DNA of 64,000 nt from Lolium rigidum (GCF_022539505.1 NC_061510.1:100332292-100396291), one strand, 5' to 3'; shown: positions 21,260 to 32,694, numbered from the stretch's first letter. Notes: generated by a model from the sequence alone, not told the origin. Numbers and translations: made by a program.

Positions 21260-24200
21260 ATGGGCAAGAAGAAGAGCGCCAGCACCTCGGACGCGGCCAA
21301 AGTCAGCCGCGACTGGAGCGCCTCCGCCATTTCCAATCGCGATGTGAACAAGCTGCGCTCCCTCGGCTTCATCTCCGCATTTGACGATGACATCCGTCTT
21401 CCAGGTGTTGTTTCTCGCCCAAGGCCTCCGAAGGGCTTCACCGTTATGTTCGTTGCCTTCTTGTTTCGTGGTCTCTCTCTTCCTGCCCACGAGTTCCTTC
21501 GCTCCCTTCTTTTCTTCTACGGGATCCAGCTCTGGCAGCTGACCCCAAACTCCATTCTCCACCTCTCCATTTTCATCACCGTTTGTGAGGCCTTCCTTGG
21601 CATTGACCCCCACTGGGGTCTTTGGAGGAAGATCTTCTATGTGAAGCATCACAACGACAGCAATGGCCCCCCCGTCGTCGGTGGCGTCGGCTTTGTCGTC
21701 AGGAAGGAGGTCGACTACTTCGACTATCCGATGAAGGAATCCCTCCAGGGCTGGCGCAACAAATGGTTTTACCTGCGAGATCCCGTGGTGCCTGGCGGCA
21801 CTCGAATCTCCCTCCCTTTGAAGACGTCCTGGTAGCTCACCAGAAGAAGTCCTGGCGAAACGCCCTTTCTCCCGAAGAGAGGGTGACAGCCGACAGGCTG
21901 TTCGAGCAGGTCGTCGTCCTGAAGAATACAGGAGGCTTGACGATGTGCGGCACTGAAGTAGTTTCAGTGTTCTTGCAACGTCGAGTGCAGCCGCTAATGT
22001 CTCGACCCCACCAATTATGGCTTTATACTGGCAAGGGCGACAAGTCGAGGGTCAGCTCTGCCGACCTGTCGGCAGATGAACTTCGAGACGAGGTTCGCCG
22101 CTTGACGTGCCTCAGTATGAAGGATAATATTGTTTTGACATCGGCTCGTTCTCCTTATGACTTCGACCATCTCCCGACTGAGGTAATCTTCGCTGCTCCT
22201 TGCTTGCTTCCATCTCTTCTTTCTTCGTTGTGCTTTAAAAACTTTCCTTTTTTTTCCTTGATAGGCCTCCTCCGTTGTTCAATGCTATCCTCCCACACCG
22301 GAAAGCGGTGTGGAACCAGAGGATGATGATGACGATTCTGAAGAGACCGAGGACGTCCAGCAGGTCTTTGAGGACAGCGATGTCCAAGAGGACGACACTG
22401 CCGAGGATGCTGCTTTCACCAGGAGCAAGCGTCGCAAGCAGATAGACGAAGATTTTATTACAACGGCTGAATCAAGTCCCAGCGGACAAGATAATGATGC
22501 CGTTGGAGCTTCTCCGCCTTCTCCTGCCGACAAGGGGCCGTCAGGCTTCTTTGCTGCCGAAGATGACCTGGAACTGTGAGCATCTTTACTCCTTCGTAAC
22601 TTGTCCTTTGTCATTTTGTATGCTAATCATTCTTTTTTCTCAAATAGTTCTGATGATGATCATGTTACTCTCGCAAAGAGGGCTAAATTATCTGTTGAGA
22701 AAACGGCATCAGCTAAGGAGCCGAATCCTTCTCCTGCCAAGTCGACGCCTCCCACAAGGACGGCCGTGGAAAAAATTCCAGTGTCGAAGGTTATTCCTCC
22801 TGGCGATGATCCTACTTCGTCGGCTGCTCGTGACCACGTAAGTATTTAATCTACCTTGTTTTGCTGAGTTTCTTTTATCAACTGAGTCTTCTTGATTTCC
22901 CTTGCTGCAGCCGATTTATGCCACAGTCGATGCTGTGGTAGATTTCGCCGAGCAGTTTACCCGACTAGAGGTTGAAAACGCCCAGCTTCGAAAGACTGTC
23001 AAATCTTCGGCTGATCAGGTGCTGGAGGCCAACATGCTTGCCACCGACGCCAAGAATGAAAATGCCTTGCTGAAGGAGGAGTTGAAGAAGCTGAAGCGGC
23101 AGATGAAGGATGAACAGGACGCCAGGCATGCGGCAGCGGTTGCAACCGACAAGAAGGAAGGCGTCCTCCGCGAATCCATCAAGAATTTATTGGGTAAAAT
23201 TCATGACACATAGTTTCTTTCTTGGTATTTCCTTACTGGCTACTGATCTGTCTTTCTTTCAGAGGCCGCCAATATAACTATCCGATGCCCTGTTGCTTGC
23301 CGCTGAGTCTAATGTCTAAGTCCTTGGACTTCTGCAAAAGACTAAAGGAGCATTGTCGAGGCTATACTCGATGATCTTCCCAAATATGAAGCAGGACAAG
23401 ACTCTTGGCGAGATGGCGGATGCTTTCCTTGTTGATTCTTCCGAGCCTGTGGAGGTATTGAAATGCCGTTCCCGCTTGTTTGGGGCAGTCCTTACTTTCC
23501 AGCTACTAATGGGCCATGGGATGGGATCAGACTTAGAGAAGTTGTCTAAGGCATTGCCTGTGGATGATGACAATCATTTAGTCGACCTTGAACCCTTCAA
23601 ACGATCGGCAGTGACATGTGCCAATCAACTCCTGAAGTTGGTAGATGAAGCACATGCCAAGCCTATTCCTGAAGCTGCCCTTGGCTCATCATCGGCGATC
23701 CCTTGAACTCTTGCTTGATTAATTTTAAATAAGACCAATCGCAATTTGACTTAGTCCTGTTTTGTTTCGGCTCTGTTGCCAATTCGAACAATCTTTTGAA
23801 TGTAACATATATGCCAAGTGCTCCCGATGGGAGTTTTATGTTAATGTCGTTCTGAACCGAGGATTGTACTGCAGATCCCTTCATCTTCTTCCCGTGCCAA
23901 GCTTTTTCCAAACCCTTCGACTAACGATGAATCTGATCTTGTTCGCCGCTAACGTGACCAAGTGTCTCGTTTGAATAAAGACATCACTTCTCTTCACGCA
24001 ATGGCAGCGTTGGTGAAGAAAAAGGGTGAAATAGCAACTGCTATTGAGCAATACGCTCTCGATGGTCTTCATGTTGCTACCGAAAGTTTGGGCTGTAAGT
24101 GTTAACCCATCTTCTGATTCCTGACGTAGCTTGGATATTCTTTTGACTGATATTCGTTCCTTTTCAGTCGTATCTTCAGATAAATCTGAGGAGAACAAGA

Positions 24201-24663
24201 AGATCCATGAAAAGGTCGAGGCGATGACTGACGTTGCTCACCCGAAGCACCATTTATGGCTGCATCGTCCGAAGGCTGTTATCATAGCGAAGTTTGAGCA
24301 TCGGGTAGAGAAGCTGCATTACTATTTTGATAAGTTCCACGCCCATCTCACGATGGTTTGGAAGACTTTGTTCCTCTAGATCAGGCGCCCGAGACTTTGT
24401 CTGCTCTGTTTACCCGATTTAAAGCTCCTGAGAGGATTCGACAGCTGGTGCGAAAAGAGCTTCTGGCTGGTGCTGAACTTGCCTTTGCTTCAGTTTTGGC
24501 ATGTCATCCATCTTTAGACTTGAAGGCCGTGGCAAACACCGAGAGGAGTTTAGGTCAATATTATGATATCGCCAGAGGTCCTGCATATACCATTATCTCT
24601 CGGATGGAGACGGGCATCGAGAGAGATCTGAGGGCCCGACGAGACCAGGGAGCCCAGTCATGA
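21260..24663 (+). pseudogene. Multi-exon antisense gene of the Gypsy element (Transposase_28-like)
   Basis: Exon 1 (21260-22182) encodes MGKKKSASTSDAAKVSRDW, then a conserved-looking core (FLRSLLFFYGIQLWQLTPNS, CEAFLGIDPHWGLWRKIFYV, YFDYPMKESLQGWRNKWFYL). A frameshift lies near 21800, after which LPPFEDVLVAHQKKSW follows in another frame. In-phase introns can be read at 22183-22264, 22576-22647, 22838-22910 and 23194-23262. Exon 2 is acidic (EPEDDDDDSEETEDVQ), exon 3 lysine/proline-rich, exon 4 a coiled coil (QLRKTVKSSADQVLEANML then LLKEELKKLKRQMKDEQDA). Exon 5 is shifted and has a stop near 23317. Further blocks (23353-23706, 24000-24095, 24170-24360, 24358-24663) end the protein with another frameshift near 24355. 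The core matches what I remember as the 'putative gypsy type transposon' family (PF04195). Function unknown; nuclear or coiled-coil scaffold roles are guesses. Confidence 0.7.
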
Positions 24664-25222
24664 ATGTAATAACCTTGTACCTGCATAAGATTGTTTTGTA
24701 TAAATTTACTGTGTGCGTTGCACACTATGTTAGTTTGATTGTTAATTTTTTGTCGAGGGCGGCTGAGTGATCAGTTCAACCTGCTCTCCCGACGACTTCG
24801 TTGTGATTTGCAATCTTATTGCGAAGTCGATATGTAAGTTTTATAAAAGCGAGACCCATCGACTTAGTCGAGGGAATTAGACGCTTGGCTTCGTCACGCG
24901 GTGCACCGGTTTGAGCCTTATTTTGTGATAATGTAACCATCGACTGCAGCACTCGCGTATTTTCTCGAGGCTTGGATTGGTTGTTTTTGTGTGTCATTAA
25001 TTTTAGCTCCCGTTGAGAGTATTTAATTAATGACACTGTGTAAGCGTATTTTTTAGGCCAGCGCTCCCGATGGGAGTAAGAGCCAATGGTAGGGGCCCCG
25101 AACGATCTGTTCGGGTGATAGGGCCTGGATTTGAGAAAAAAGGTAGAAAACCTGATTAGAACTTTATTCATAACGCAAAAGCAACCTTAAGAGCTGTCGA
25201 ATAATAAAAAAACAATTGTATC
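24664..25222. other. Spacer between antisense gene and pol 3' ends
   Basis: The two genes converge here. AT-rich, with a CTCCCGATGGGAGTAAG copy near 25062 and AATAAAA-like words on the minus strand side after the pol stop. No gene. Confidence 0.5.
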
Positions 25223-28200
25223 CTATGTATAGAAGCGTCGCAACTGTGCGATGTTCCATGGATTCTCAACGTCTTTTCCTGAAGCCGGGTTTTTGAGCCG
25301 ATATGCTCCTCCTGGTATCACTTCAGTGACGATGTACGGTCCTTCCCATGGGGATTCAAGTTTCAAGGGTCTTTCTTGCTTCAGCCGAAGTACCATATCC
25401 CCAACATTAAAGCTTCGACTGCGTATTCGTCGGCTGCGATAATTTCTCAACGCCTGTTGGTATACCGTCGTTCTTGCCAAGGCGATATCTCGCGCCTCAT
25501 CAAGGAGGTCCACAGCATCCTGCAGCGCGATGTTGGAAGAGGATTCTGTGTATGCTGTCGCCCGAGGAGCTTCAAACCGAACGTCGGCTGGTAGAACTGC
25601 TTCGGCTCCATGCACCAAGAAGAATGGGGTGTACTGAGTCGACCTGTTGGGTGTAGTACGCAAACTCCAGAGTACGGATGGTAACTCCTCGACCCAGGCT
25701 CCAGCTGCACCTGTAAGGCGTTTCTTGATGCCATCTCCTATTAGACCATTGATCCTTTCCACCTGACCGTTGGTCTGTGGGTGGGCCACTGATGCAAACT
25801 TCAATTTGATTCCTCCGTCATCACAAAATTTTCGAAACTCTTTGGAATCAAAGTTAGATCCGTTGTCTGTGACGATACTATGGGGCATACCAAATCGACA
25901 AGTTATTCCTCTGAAAAACTGAACTCCTGTTTCGGCTTTCTGGTTTCGAACGGGTACTGCCTCGATCCACTTGGTGAACTTGTCGACTGCGACCAGTAGG
26001 TACGTGTGCCCTCCAGGCGACGACCTCGGCAGTGGTCCAACTTGGTCGAGTCCCCACTGAGCAAAGGGCCATGCCAGAGGTATTGTCATTAGATCTGTCG
26101 CAGGGGCGTGCGGTTTTGGAGAAAAGCGCTGACAGGGGTCACATCTCATAACTAGATCTCGAGCATCCGACGCCGCCGTTGGCCAGTAAAATCCTGCCCT
26201 GAAGGCTTTTGCCACAAGGGCCCTGCTTCCTGCATGGTGTCCGCAAGTTCCCTCGTGTATCTCGCGCAACAGTGCTTTTCCATCATCAATGGCGATACAC
26301 CTTTGGAAGATACCCGAGATGCTACGCTTGTAAAGCTCGCCATTTACCACAGTGAAGGCTTTTGACCGTCTGACGATTCGCCTTGCTTCCACAGAATCCT
26401 CCGGCAACTCCTGCTTCGTCAGGTATGCTAGAAATGGTTTGGTCCATAATGGCTCGAGGAGGAGGACTTGCTCCGCTGATGGAGGCGAAGGTTCTTCAAC
26501 AGTTTGTTGCTGGCTAGCCTCTGATTCATCAGTCGACAGTTTTAAGTTTGCCGAAGCTTTCTCTTTTATCGATCGCTGAGTAATGACTTCGTAGAACACT
26601 CCGTCTGGAATGGGGTAGCACATGGACCCGATATTCGCCAGAGTGTCGGCTTCCTCGTTGCTGGCTCTGCCGATATGTTTGAGTTCACATCCTTCAAATT
26701 TGGCTTCCATATTTTGATACAACTGTCGATAGGCAATCATGTTGTCACTGACCGCGTCACATAAGTTCATGGACTGCTGCACCACCAAGTTTGAGTCTCC
26801 GTAGATTTCTAGGCGAGTTGCCCCGCATGCCTTCGCCATCTTCATTCCGTGCAGCAGCGCTTCGTATTCTGCTTCATTGTTCGTCGGCAGGGAGAAATTC
26901 ATACGTAGTATGTACTTCATCTTATCTCCCTGTGGTGATATCAATATCACTCCTGCTCCTCGCGCCCGTGCTCCGTTTTGACCCGTCGAAATACATTGTC
27001 CATGATCCCGACATGTCGGGTGCTCGCCGGTGTCCGTGGATCGGATCCAATCTGCCACGAAATCTGGAAGGACTTGGGATTTTATCGTCGTTCGATTAAC
27101 GTAAGTTATGTCGTGTGGCGCTATTTCGATGGCCCATTGGGACACTCGACCCGTGGCTTCTGGGTTAGTCATTATGTTCTTCAATGGCGCTTCACTTACG
27201 ACGACAATCGGGTGCTCCGTGAAATAATGTCGCAGCTTGCGAGCCGACTTCCATACTGCATACGCCAGCTTCTGATGATGAGGGTATCTCTGCTTTGCGG
27301 GTGTGAGTACTTCACTGAGGTAATAAACAGGCCTCTGAACACCGTGGACTTTTCCTACTTCTTCTCGATCAACAACCAAAACGCTGCTGAAGACTTGTGC
27401 TGTTGCGGCTATGTACATAAGCAGCGTTTCTTTCTCGCGCGGGGTTACGAGGACTGGGGATGTCGACAAGATTTTCTTCAGATTGTCGAAGGACTCCTGC
27501 GCCTCCTTTGTCCATTCGAACTTTTCTGACTTTTTCATCAAGTTGTAGAAAGGCAAAGCTTTTTCTCCTAGCTTGGCGATGAATCTACTAAGCGCTGCTA
27601 AGCGTCCTGCCAACTGCTGCACTTGGTGTAGATTCTTTGGCGGCTCCATGTCGAGAATAACTTTGATCTTCAAAGGGTTGGCTTCAATCCCTCTGGCTGA
27701 GATGAAGTACCCGAGTACTTGTCCCCCTGGCACTCCGAAGAAGCATTTTTTGGGATTCAGCTTGATTTTGTACTTGTCTAGGTTGTCGAAAGTTTCCCGC
27801 AAATCATCGATGAGAGTGGCGGCGTGCTTCGTCTTCACCACGATATCGTCGATGTAAACTTCGATGTTCCTCCCAATCTGCTCTCCAAGGCAAGCCTGCA
27901 TGCAACGTTGGTAAGTTCCCCCTGCGTTTTTCAACCCGAAGGTCATGACGTTGTAACAGAAAACGCCGTGTGGGGTGATGAACGCGGTTAGCTCCTAGTC
28001 TTCTTTCTTCAGCTTGATCTGATTATACCCGTAGTATGCATCAAGGAAGGAGAGGCGATCGCACCCGGCTGTGGAGTCGACTATCTGATCAATACGAGGC
28101 AACGGGAAGTGGTCTTTCGAACAGTGTTTATTAAGGCTGGTGTAATCGATACACATGCGCAGAGCGGTGGTGTCCTTTTTGAGCACCATGACGGGGTTGG

Positions 28201-29270
28201 CCACCCACTCGGCTTCCTTGAGCTCCCGAATGAATCCTGCTTTACGGAGTCGACTGATTTCTTTGCCAATTGCTCTCCTCTTTGGTTCGGAAAACCGGCG
28301 AATTGACTGTTGCACTGGTTTGGCTGTTGGGTCAACATTAAGGGTGTGCTCAGCGAGTTCCCTGGGGATACCTGGCATGTCGGATGGTTCCCATGCAAAT
28401 ATCTCCCAGCGCTCACGGAGGAACTCGATGAGCGCGCCTTCCTATGCGCCGCAAGGTCGGCCGACGTATTGACCGTTTTCTTCGGGTCGTTGGGGTGCAC
28501 TCGCAGCCTTCTTGGTTTCCTTCGCAGCGTCAAACTCGTCGGATCTTACGTTTCGATTGTCGGCTGGTGGTTGCGTGTGATCCGTAACGGCGTCGACCGC
28601 GTTGAGTTCTTCCTTGGCTCCGAATTTCGAGGCGATCTTCTGGAAGTCCCTGTCGCAGTTATCTGATCGAGCGAAGCTTCCATGAACGGTTATTGGGGTT
28701 CCGTTGTTGCCTGGCATCTTCAGTTTTAGGTACGCTTAATGGGGTACAGCCATGAATTTGGCAAATCCGGGCCTGCCGAGGATGGCGTGATACTGAGATT
28801 CCCAGTCAACTACCTCGAACTCGATTTTCTCTTTCCTGAAGTTGTTGGGCGTGCTGAAGACCACATCCAATGATGTTTTACCAAGAGAATAAGCGGGTCG
28901 AGTCGGTATAATGCCGTGGAATCCTCGTGTCTGACTCCCTTAGCATGTCGACCGTTAAACCCATTGCTCTCATTGTGTCGGCGAATAATAGGTTCAGGCC
29001 ACTTCCTCCATCCATGAATACTTTGCTCATATTGTACCCTCCAATCCGTGCTTCAAGAACAAGGGCCGCGTGGCCGTGCCTCTGAACAGCTTTCGGTGAT
29101 CCGCCCTGCTGAAGGAGATACTGTGATCTGACCAGTTGATGAAACCGGGTGTATCGACCATGGCGACTTCCGCATATTTTACTTCCCGGGAGAACTTTTT
29201 GATTTCTCTCTTTGAAAAGCTGGTTTTATGGATCATGTTGACTTGCCCGCATGGTTCCGGAAACACCTCA
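25223..29270 (-). pseudogene. Gypsy pol polyprotein: protease, RT, two RNases H, integrase
   Basis: The protease motif MDGGSGLNLLFADT is readable near 28975-29025, with the preceding frame (29027-29266) giving MIHKTSFSKREIKKFSREVK. RT follows: VLKKDTTALRMCIDYTSLNK, FLDAYYGYNQIKL, then a TAG at 27995-27997 (CAG expected), then ITPHGVFCYNVMTFGLKNAG and the catalytic YIDDIVVK. After the stop the frame is open for over 900 codons. A Gypsy RNase H covers roughly residues 170-300 counted from the MTFG methionine. A second, archaeal-type RNase H covers about 325-460 (GAGVILISPQGDKM, NNEAEYEALLHGMKMA, GDSNLVVQQ). An HHCC integrase zinc finger (HEGTCGHHAG...CDPCQ) is followed by the DDE core: D in GLDQVGP, D in VTDNGSNF and E in NGQVERING. 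It ends normally at 25223. Upstream of RT there are frame changes between 28380 and 29030. Confidence 0.9.
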
Positions 29271-29396
29271 GCTGGTACATGCTCGCCTCCTCCTGCTGGT
29301 ACGTACGGTTCTGGTACATATGGTTATGGTGGATAACTGTAGGACCCCGCTCTTCTCTCCATTGCGTGAACTCTTGACATGGCCTCGGCTATGAGG

Positions 29397-30020
29397 TCAT
29401 CGCAGAACTGCCAAATTTCCAGAAAATGTCGATAGTTCCTTAACAGGTGACTGGATTTCTCTTGACCATCCTTCGGATCGATGTAAGAATGGAGGTAACA
29501 TGGTGCCTCGAGCTGTTCTGTAGCCGATAGATATGGTGAACGGGTGCGACCCCTGATTGATAACGCGTCGTGGCATCCTTGTTCGAACTGACGAAGGTGA
29601 GCTGCTGTTTGTCATTCCTCCTCGCGGTGCGAGCCCCTTCGTCTTTTCCTCCGCCCTGCCATGACGTCGAAACTTCCTCGGTTGCTCTCTTGTATGCTCC
29701 TGGGTGGAACTTTTAGGGTTGCCATTGGAGGAGCGCCTTCCGAAACCGCGGCCTTCAGGCCGGATGCGTTAGTCCTAGGGAGGCGAAGGAAACCTCCGGA
29801 GTCGACGATGAAGTGGACGCCACCGAAAGTAGCATCCATGTCGCCAGACGATCCTACAGGGATCAGGTGAGGCGATTCGTGGTGCGGCACGAACTCAAAG
29901 GACCCGCATCGGATTGAATCTCTTGGTTCTGCTGGCGTCGGTGATTCGAGTAAGAACGCCACGGATGTGACTGGTACTGCCGATGACTTGCCTGGTGCCG
30001 ACAGGCTTCCCACAGACGAC
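29397..30020 (-). pseudogene. Gag remnant
   Basis: The frame at 29612-30020 begins right after the PBS (ASSVGSLSAPGKSSAVPV) and reaches a basic end (AGRRKRRRGSHREEE). A second frame (29397-29615) carries a short tail that links to NYRHFLEIWQFCDDLIAEAM. The usual central Gag domain of several hundred residues is not there: only about 735 bp separate the PBS from the protease-proximal frame. I infer an internal deletion plus frameshifts. The ATG at 30103 lies in the LTR and is not the natural start. Confidence 0.55.
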
Positions 30021-30024
30021 GCCA
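30005..30024 (-). promoter_or_regulatory. Primer-binding site of the Gypsy element
   Basis: The minus strand reads TGGCGTCGTCTGTGGGAAGC, two bases inside the LTR end. It is close to the TGGCGCCGTCTGTGGG type I recall for Grande/RIRE2-like elements, with one C-to-T change. Confidence 0.75.
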
Positions 30025-30026
30025 AT

Positions 30027-30569
30027 TGTCGAGGGTACTCTTCGGCAATGCCCTCCGATTGGGGCTTAGGGTTGATGGAATCCTGCAAGCTGACACGAGA
30101 CATCGGTTCACAGACAAGCGGGGAGAGCGATTTACCCAGTGTTCGGGGCCCTCGATGAGGTAAAACCCTTATGTCCTGCCTGTCTGATCTTGATTATGAA
30201 GATATTGGGTTACAATGGGGTGCCGAATAGTTCGGCCGAGATCTCGTCGAGAGGCTAAGTGCTATGGTGACCTAGCTCTAGACTTTTGGTGGCTAAGATT
30301 GCTAAGATTGATTGTGTCCCTCGGCAGCCCCTCTCCTGGCCTTTATATAAGGGGCCAGGTCTCAAGAGGTCTAACCGAGTACGACTAGGTTTACAGTAGT
30401 TTTAAATCTAATCTTTCCTTGTTCGGCTGCCTCCTTGTCTTGCCCGCCAAGGAATCTTCTGGTGCGTCATCCAGGTGGCCCGTCTTGCCTCCAAGCGCCT
30501 TCATGGGCCTCCAACTAGTTAATACCGGATAGGGCAATGTCGGTTACCCGAAGGGTAATGCCCACGTCA
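30027..30569 (-). repeat. 5' LTR of the Gypsy element
   Basis: 543 bp and nearly identical to 19726-20267. The minus-strand start TGACGTGGGCATTACCC is intact. Only scattered substitutions are visible (for example CTCTTCGG against CTCCTCGG), so the insertion is younger than the array it sits in. Confidence 0.9.
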
Positions 30570-30822
30570 CCCCTCCTGTCTCCCTCTCTTTATATAGGTC
30601 GAACCCCCTAGGGTTGCCCCAAAATCACTTTGAAGTCCAACTCCAAAACTTACCATAATGGGGAAACCTAGGTCAAGTGGGATTGCTTCCTTTTCTTCCT
30701 TCATGGCCGGCCAAGGTGGTGGAGTCCACCATGGACTCCACCTTCCCTCTTGGTTGGCCGGCTAGGGTTGGTGGAGTCCATTCGGGACACCACCTTCCAT
30801 AGTGATTTATTCCTCATGTTTG

Positions 30823-31390
30823 ATGTAGTCGATCACTTGCCGCTTGCAAAAGCGCGTAGAAGATCTTGACGGTGCCACAGTCGGGCAACACCTCCGTACT
30901 CGGTCACACATACGGTGTTGATGACGATGTCCTTCTCCCTATTCCGGCGGGCAGAAGATGTAGTAGATCCTCCTCGGAATCCTGCCAGCACGACGGCGTG
31001 GTGACGGTGGTGGTGGAGATCTCCGGCAGCTGCTCGCCGTAAGCACCGTGTGAGAAATAGGAGGAGGGAGTAGCTAGGGTTTGGGAGAGGGGTGCTTGGG
31101 GAACCGGCCTTGGTGCCCCTTGTGTGGTGCGGCTATTGGTGTGGCCGGCCCCCTCCTCTCTCCCTCTCTTTATATAGGTGAAACCCCTAGGGTTGCCCAA
31201 AAACCACTTTGAAGTCCAACTCCAAAACTTACCATAATGGGGAAACCTAGGTCAAGTGGGATTGCTCCCTTTCCTTGCTTCATGGCCGGCCAAGGTGGTG
31301 TAGTCCACCATGGACTCCACCTTCCCTCTTGGTTGGCCCGCTAGGGTTGGTGGAGTCCATTCGGGACTCCACCTTCCATAGTGATTTATT
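30823..31390 (-). repeat. Second copy of the promoter-proximal LTR block in LTR1
   Basis: Begins TTTGATGTAGTCGATCACTTG and ends CCATAGTGATTTATTC. It duplicates sequence that, in LTR2 (42225-42800) and LTR3 (59915-60483), exists only once. The TATA-containing segment is included, so LTR1 would have carried two promoters before the Gypsy element split the first copy. Confidence 0.75.
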
Positions 31391-32088
31391 CAGGATGTTT
31401 CTAGAACCTTCTAGTACCTTCCATAAATGCACCAGATCATTTCCAAACTTGGAATATGACTTCCTATATACGAATCTTATTATCCGGACCATTCCCAAAC
31501 TCCTCGTGATGTCCTGGATCCCATTTGAGACTCCGAACAATATTCGAACTCCATTCCATATTTACTTAAAACGACATCAAACCTCAAGTGTCACCCTACG
31601 GTTCGCTAACTATGCGGACATGATCGAGACTTTTCTTCGATCAATAACTAATAGCGGGACCTGGAGATCCATAATAGCTCCCATATATTCAACGATGACT
31701 TCGTGATCGAAAGAACCATTTACATAGGATACTGATTCCCTTTGTCTCGCGATATTTTACTTATCTGAAGTTTGATCGTCGGTATCTCCATACCTAGTCC
31801 AACCTCGTTATCGATAAGTACTATTTACTCGTATCGTGATATGATATCCCTTGTGAGCCGCTCACATGCTTGCAAGCTAGTTGGATGTCATTCCACCGAG
31901 AGGGCCCAGAGTATATCTATCCGTCATTAGGATGGACAAATCCCACTATTGATCCACGTGCTTCAACCCTATACTTTCCGAACACTTAATGCCACCTTTA
32001 TAAAAACCCATTTACGAAGTAGTGTTTGGTGTCATCAAAGCATCCATCCGGTGTAGATGATTAACATGATCTCATGGTTGAAGGATTA

Positions 32089-32546
32089 GGTGGAAAATCT
32101 AGTCAAAAGCGCCGCATCGTGGGGCTTCCGTGCGACGGAAAAAGAGGCATCGTTCTCCTTAGGGAAGCGACGCATCTTATCCTCACACTGCTACCCATCT
32201 TATCCGCCACACATCGCTCCTCTGTGGAACCATCGCGACAGGAAGCAGCGCTGCCGCACGGGAGGCCACCGTCACCGCCAAGCACGGAGCCGCGCGGGAG
32301 GCCACCGTCGCCGCCGAGCATGACGCGACAGAGGAGGCCGCCGTCGCCGCCCTACGCAGCGGGGGAGGTCATCGTCGTCGAGCTCAGAGCCGCGGGAGGT
32401 CTTCGAGGCCGCCGAGCACAGAGCAGCGTTGGATGTCGTCGTCGCCAAGCATGGACCTGCACTGGAGGATGTCGAGCACACATCGGAGGAGGCCACAGGC
32501 GCTGAGCACTGCGAAGCAGAGAGGCTGCAGTCGACGAGCGCACACA
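32089..32546. mobile_element. Foreign insert 'X' in LTR1, left arm only
   Basis: Begins GGTGGAAAATCTAGTC directly after LTR sequence GAAGGATTA and matches 43497-43954 in LTR2 almost base for base. It is GC-rich with repeated GAGGCCACCGTC and CGCCGAGCA words. In one plus frame these give alanine/glutamate helical repeats (AEHGAAREATVAAEHDATEE). The right arm is gone: the sequence jumps to the LTR head at 32549. Confidence 0.65.
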
Positions 32547-32694
32547 TTTATGTTTACAAAACACACATGTTTTAATGTTTCCGGTTAATACAATTATAGC
32601 ATGGGATGCAAACATTTATCATAAACACAAAGATATAATAATAACTATTTTATTATTGCCTCTTGGGCATATCTCCAACAGTCTCCCACTTGCA

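Larger units (their letters stand above)
19726..30569 (-). mobile_element. Tat-type Gypsy LTR retrotransposon with antisense gene
   Basis: Complete from LTR to LTR (10,844 bp) with a perfect TSD CCCCT (19721-19725 and 30570-30574). In minus-strand order it has: 5' LTR (30027-30569), PBS (30005-30024), gag remnant, protease, RT, RNase H, a second RNase H, integrase (to 25223), then a plus-strand antisense gene (21260-24663), a PPT region and the 3' LTR (19726-20267). The extra RNase H and the antisense ORF between pol and 3' LTR are, as I recall, hallmarks of the Tat lineage (Grande/RIRE2-like). It is defective: gag is mostly missing, pol has a nonsense codon, and the antisense gene has frameshifts. 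Confidence 0.9.
19094..32680 (-). repeat. LTR1 of the Copia array (interrupted)
   Basis: The minus-strand start TGTTGGAGATATGCCC is at 32680 and the end ATCCCTACA at 19094. It is split by the Gypsy element 19726-30569. It also holds a partial tandem duplication: the promoter-proximal block (GTAGTCGATCACTTGCCGC to GTGATTTATTC) occurs once across 19239-19725 plus 30570-30820, and again at 30823-31390. The first copy has about 170 extra bases near 19470-19640. At 32545-32549 there is a deletion junction: foreign insert (32089-32546) joins directly to the LTR head, skipping what in LTR2 is 43955-50514. A minus-strand TATA (TATATAAAG) lies at 31169-31177. ORFs on either strand here are LTR shadows. 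Confidence 0.75.

Noticed and set aside
26791..27857. Plus-strand ORFs opposite Gypsy pol (26791, 26978, 27573)
   Set aside because: Shadows of the strongly supported minus-strand RT/RNase H frame.
32074..32505. Real gene in the GC-rich left arm of X (also 43482-43913)
   Set aside because: Three frames and both strands are open; the ATG lies in LTR sequence, and no domain is recognisable, so kept only as part of X.
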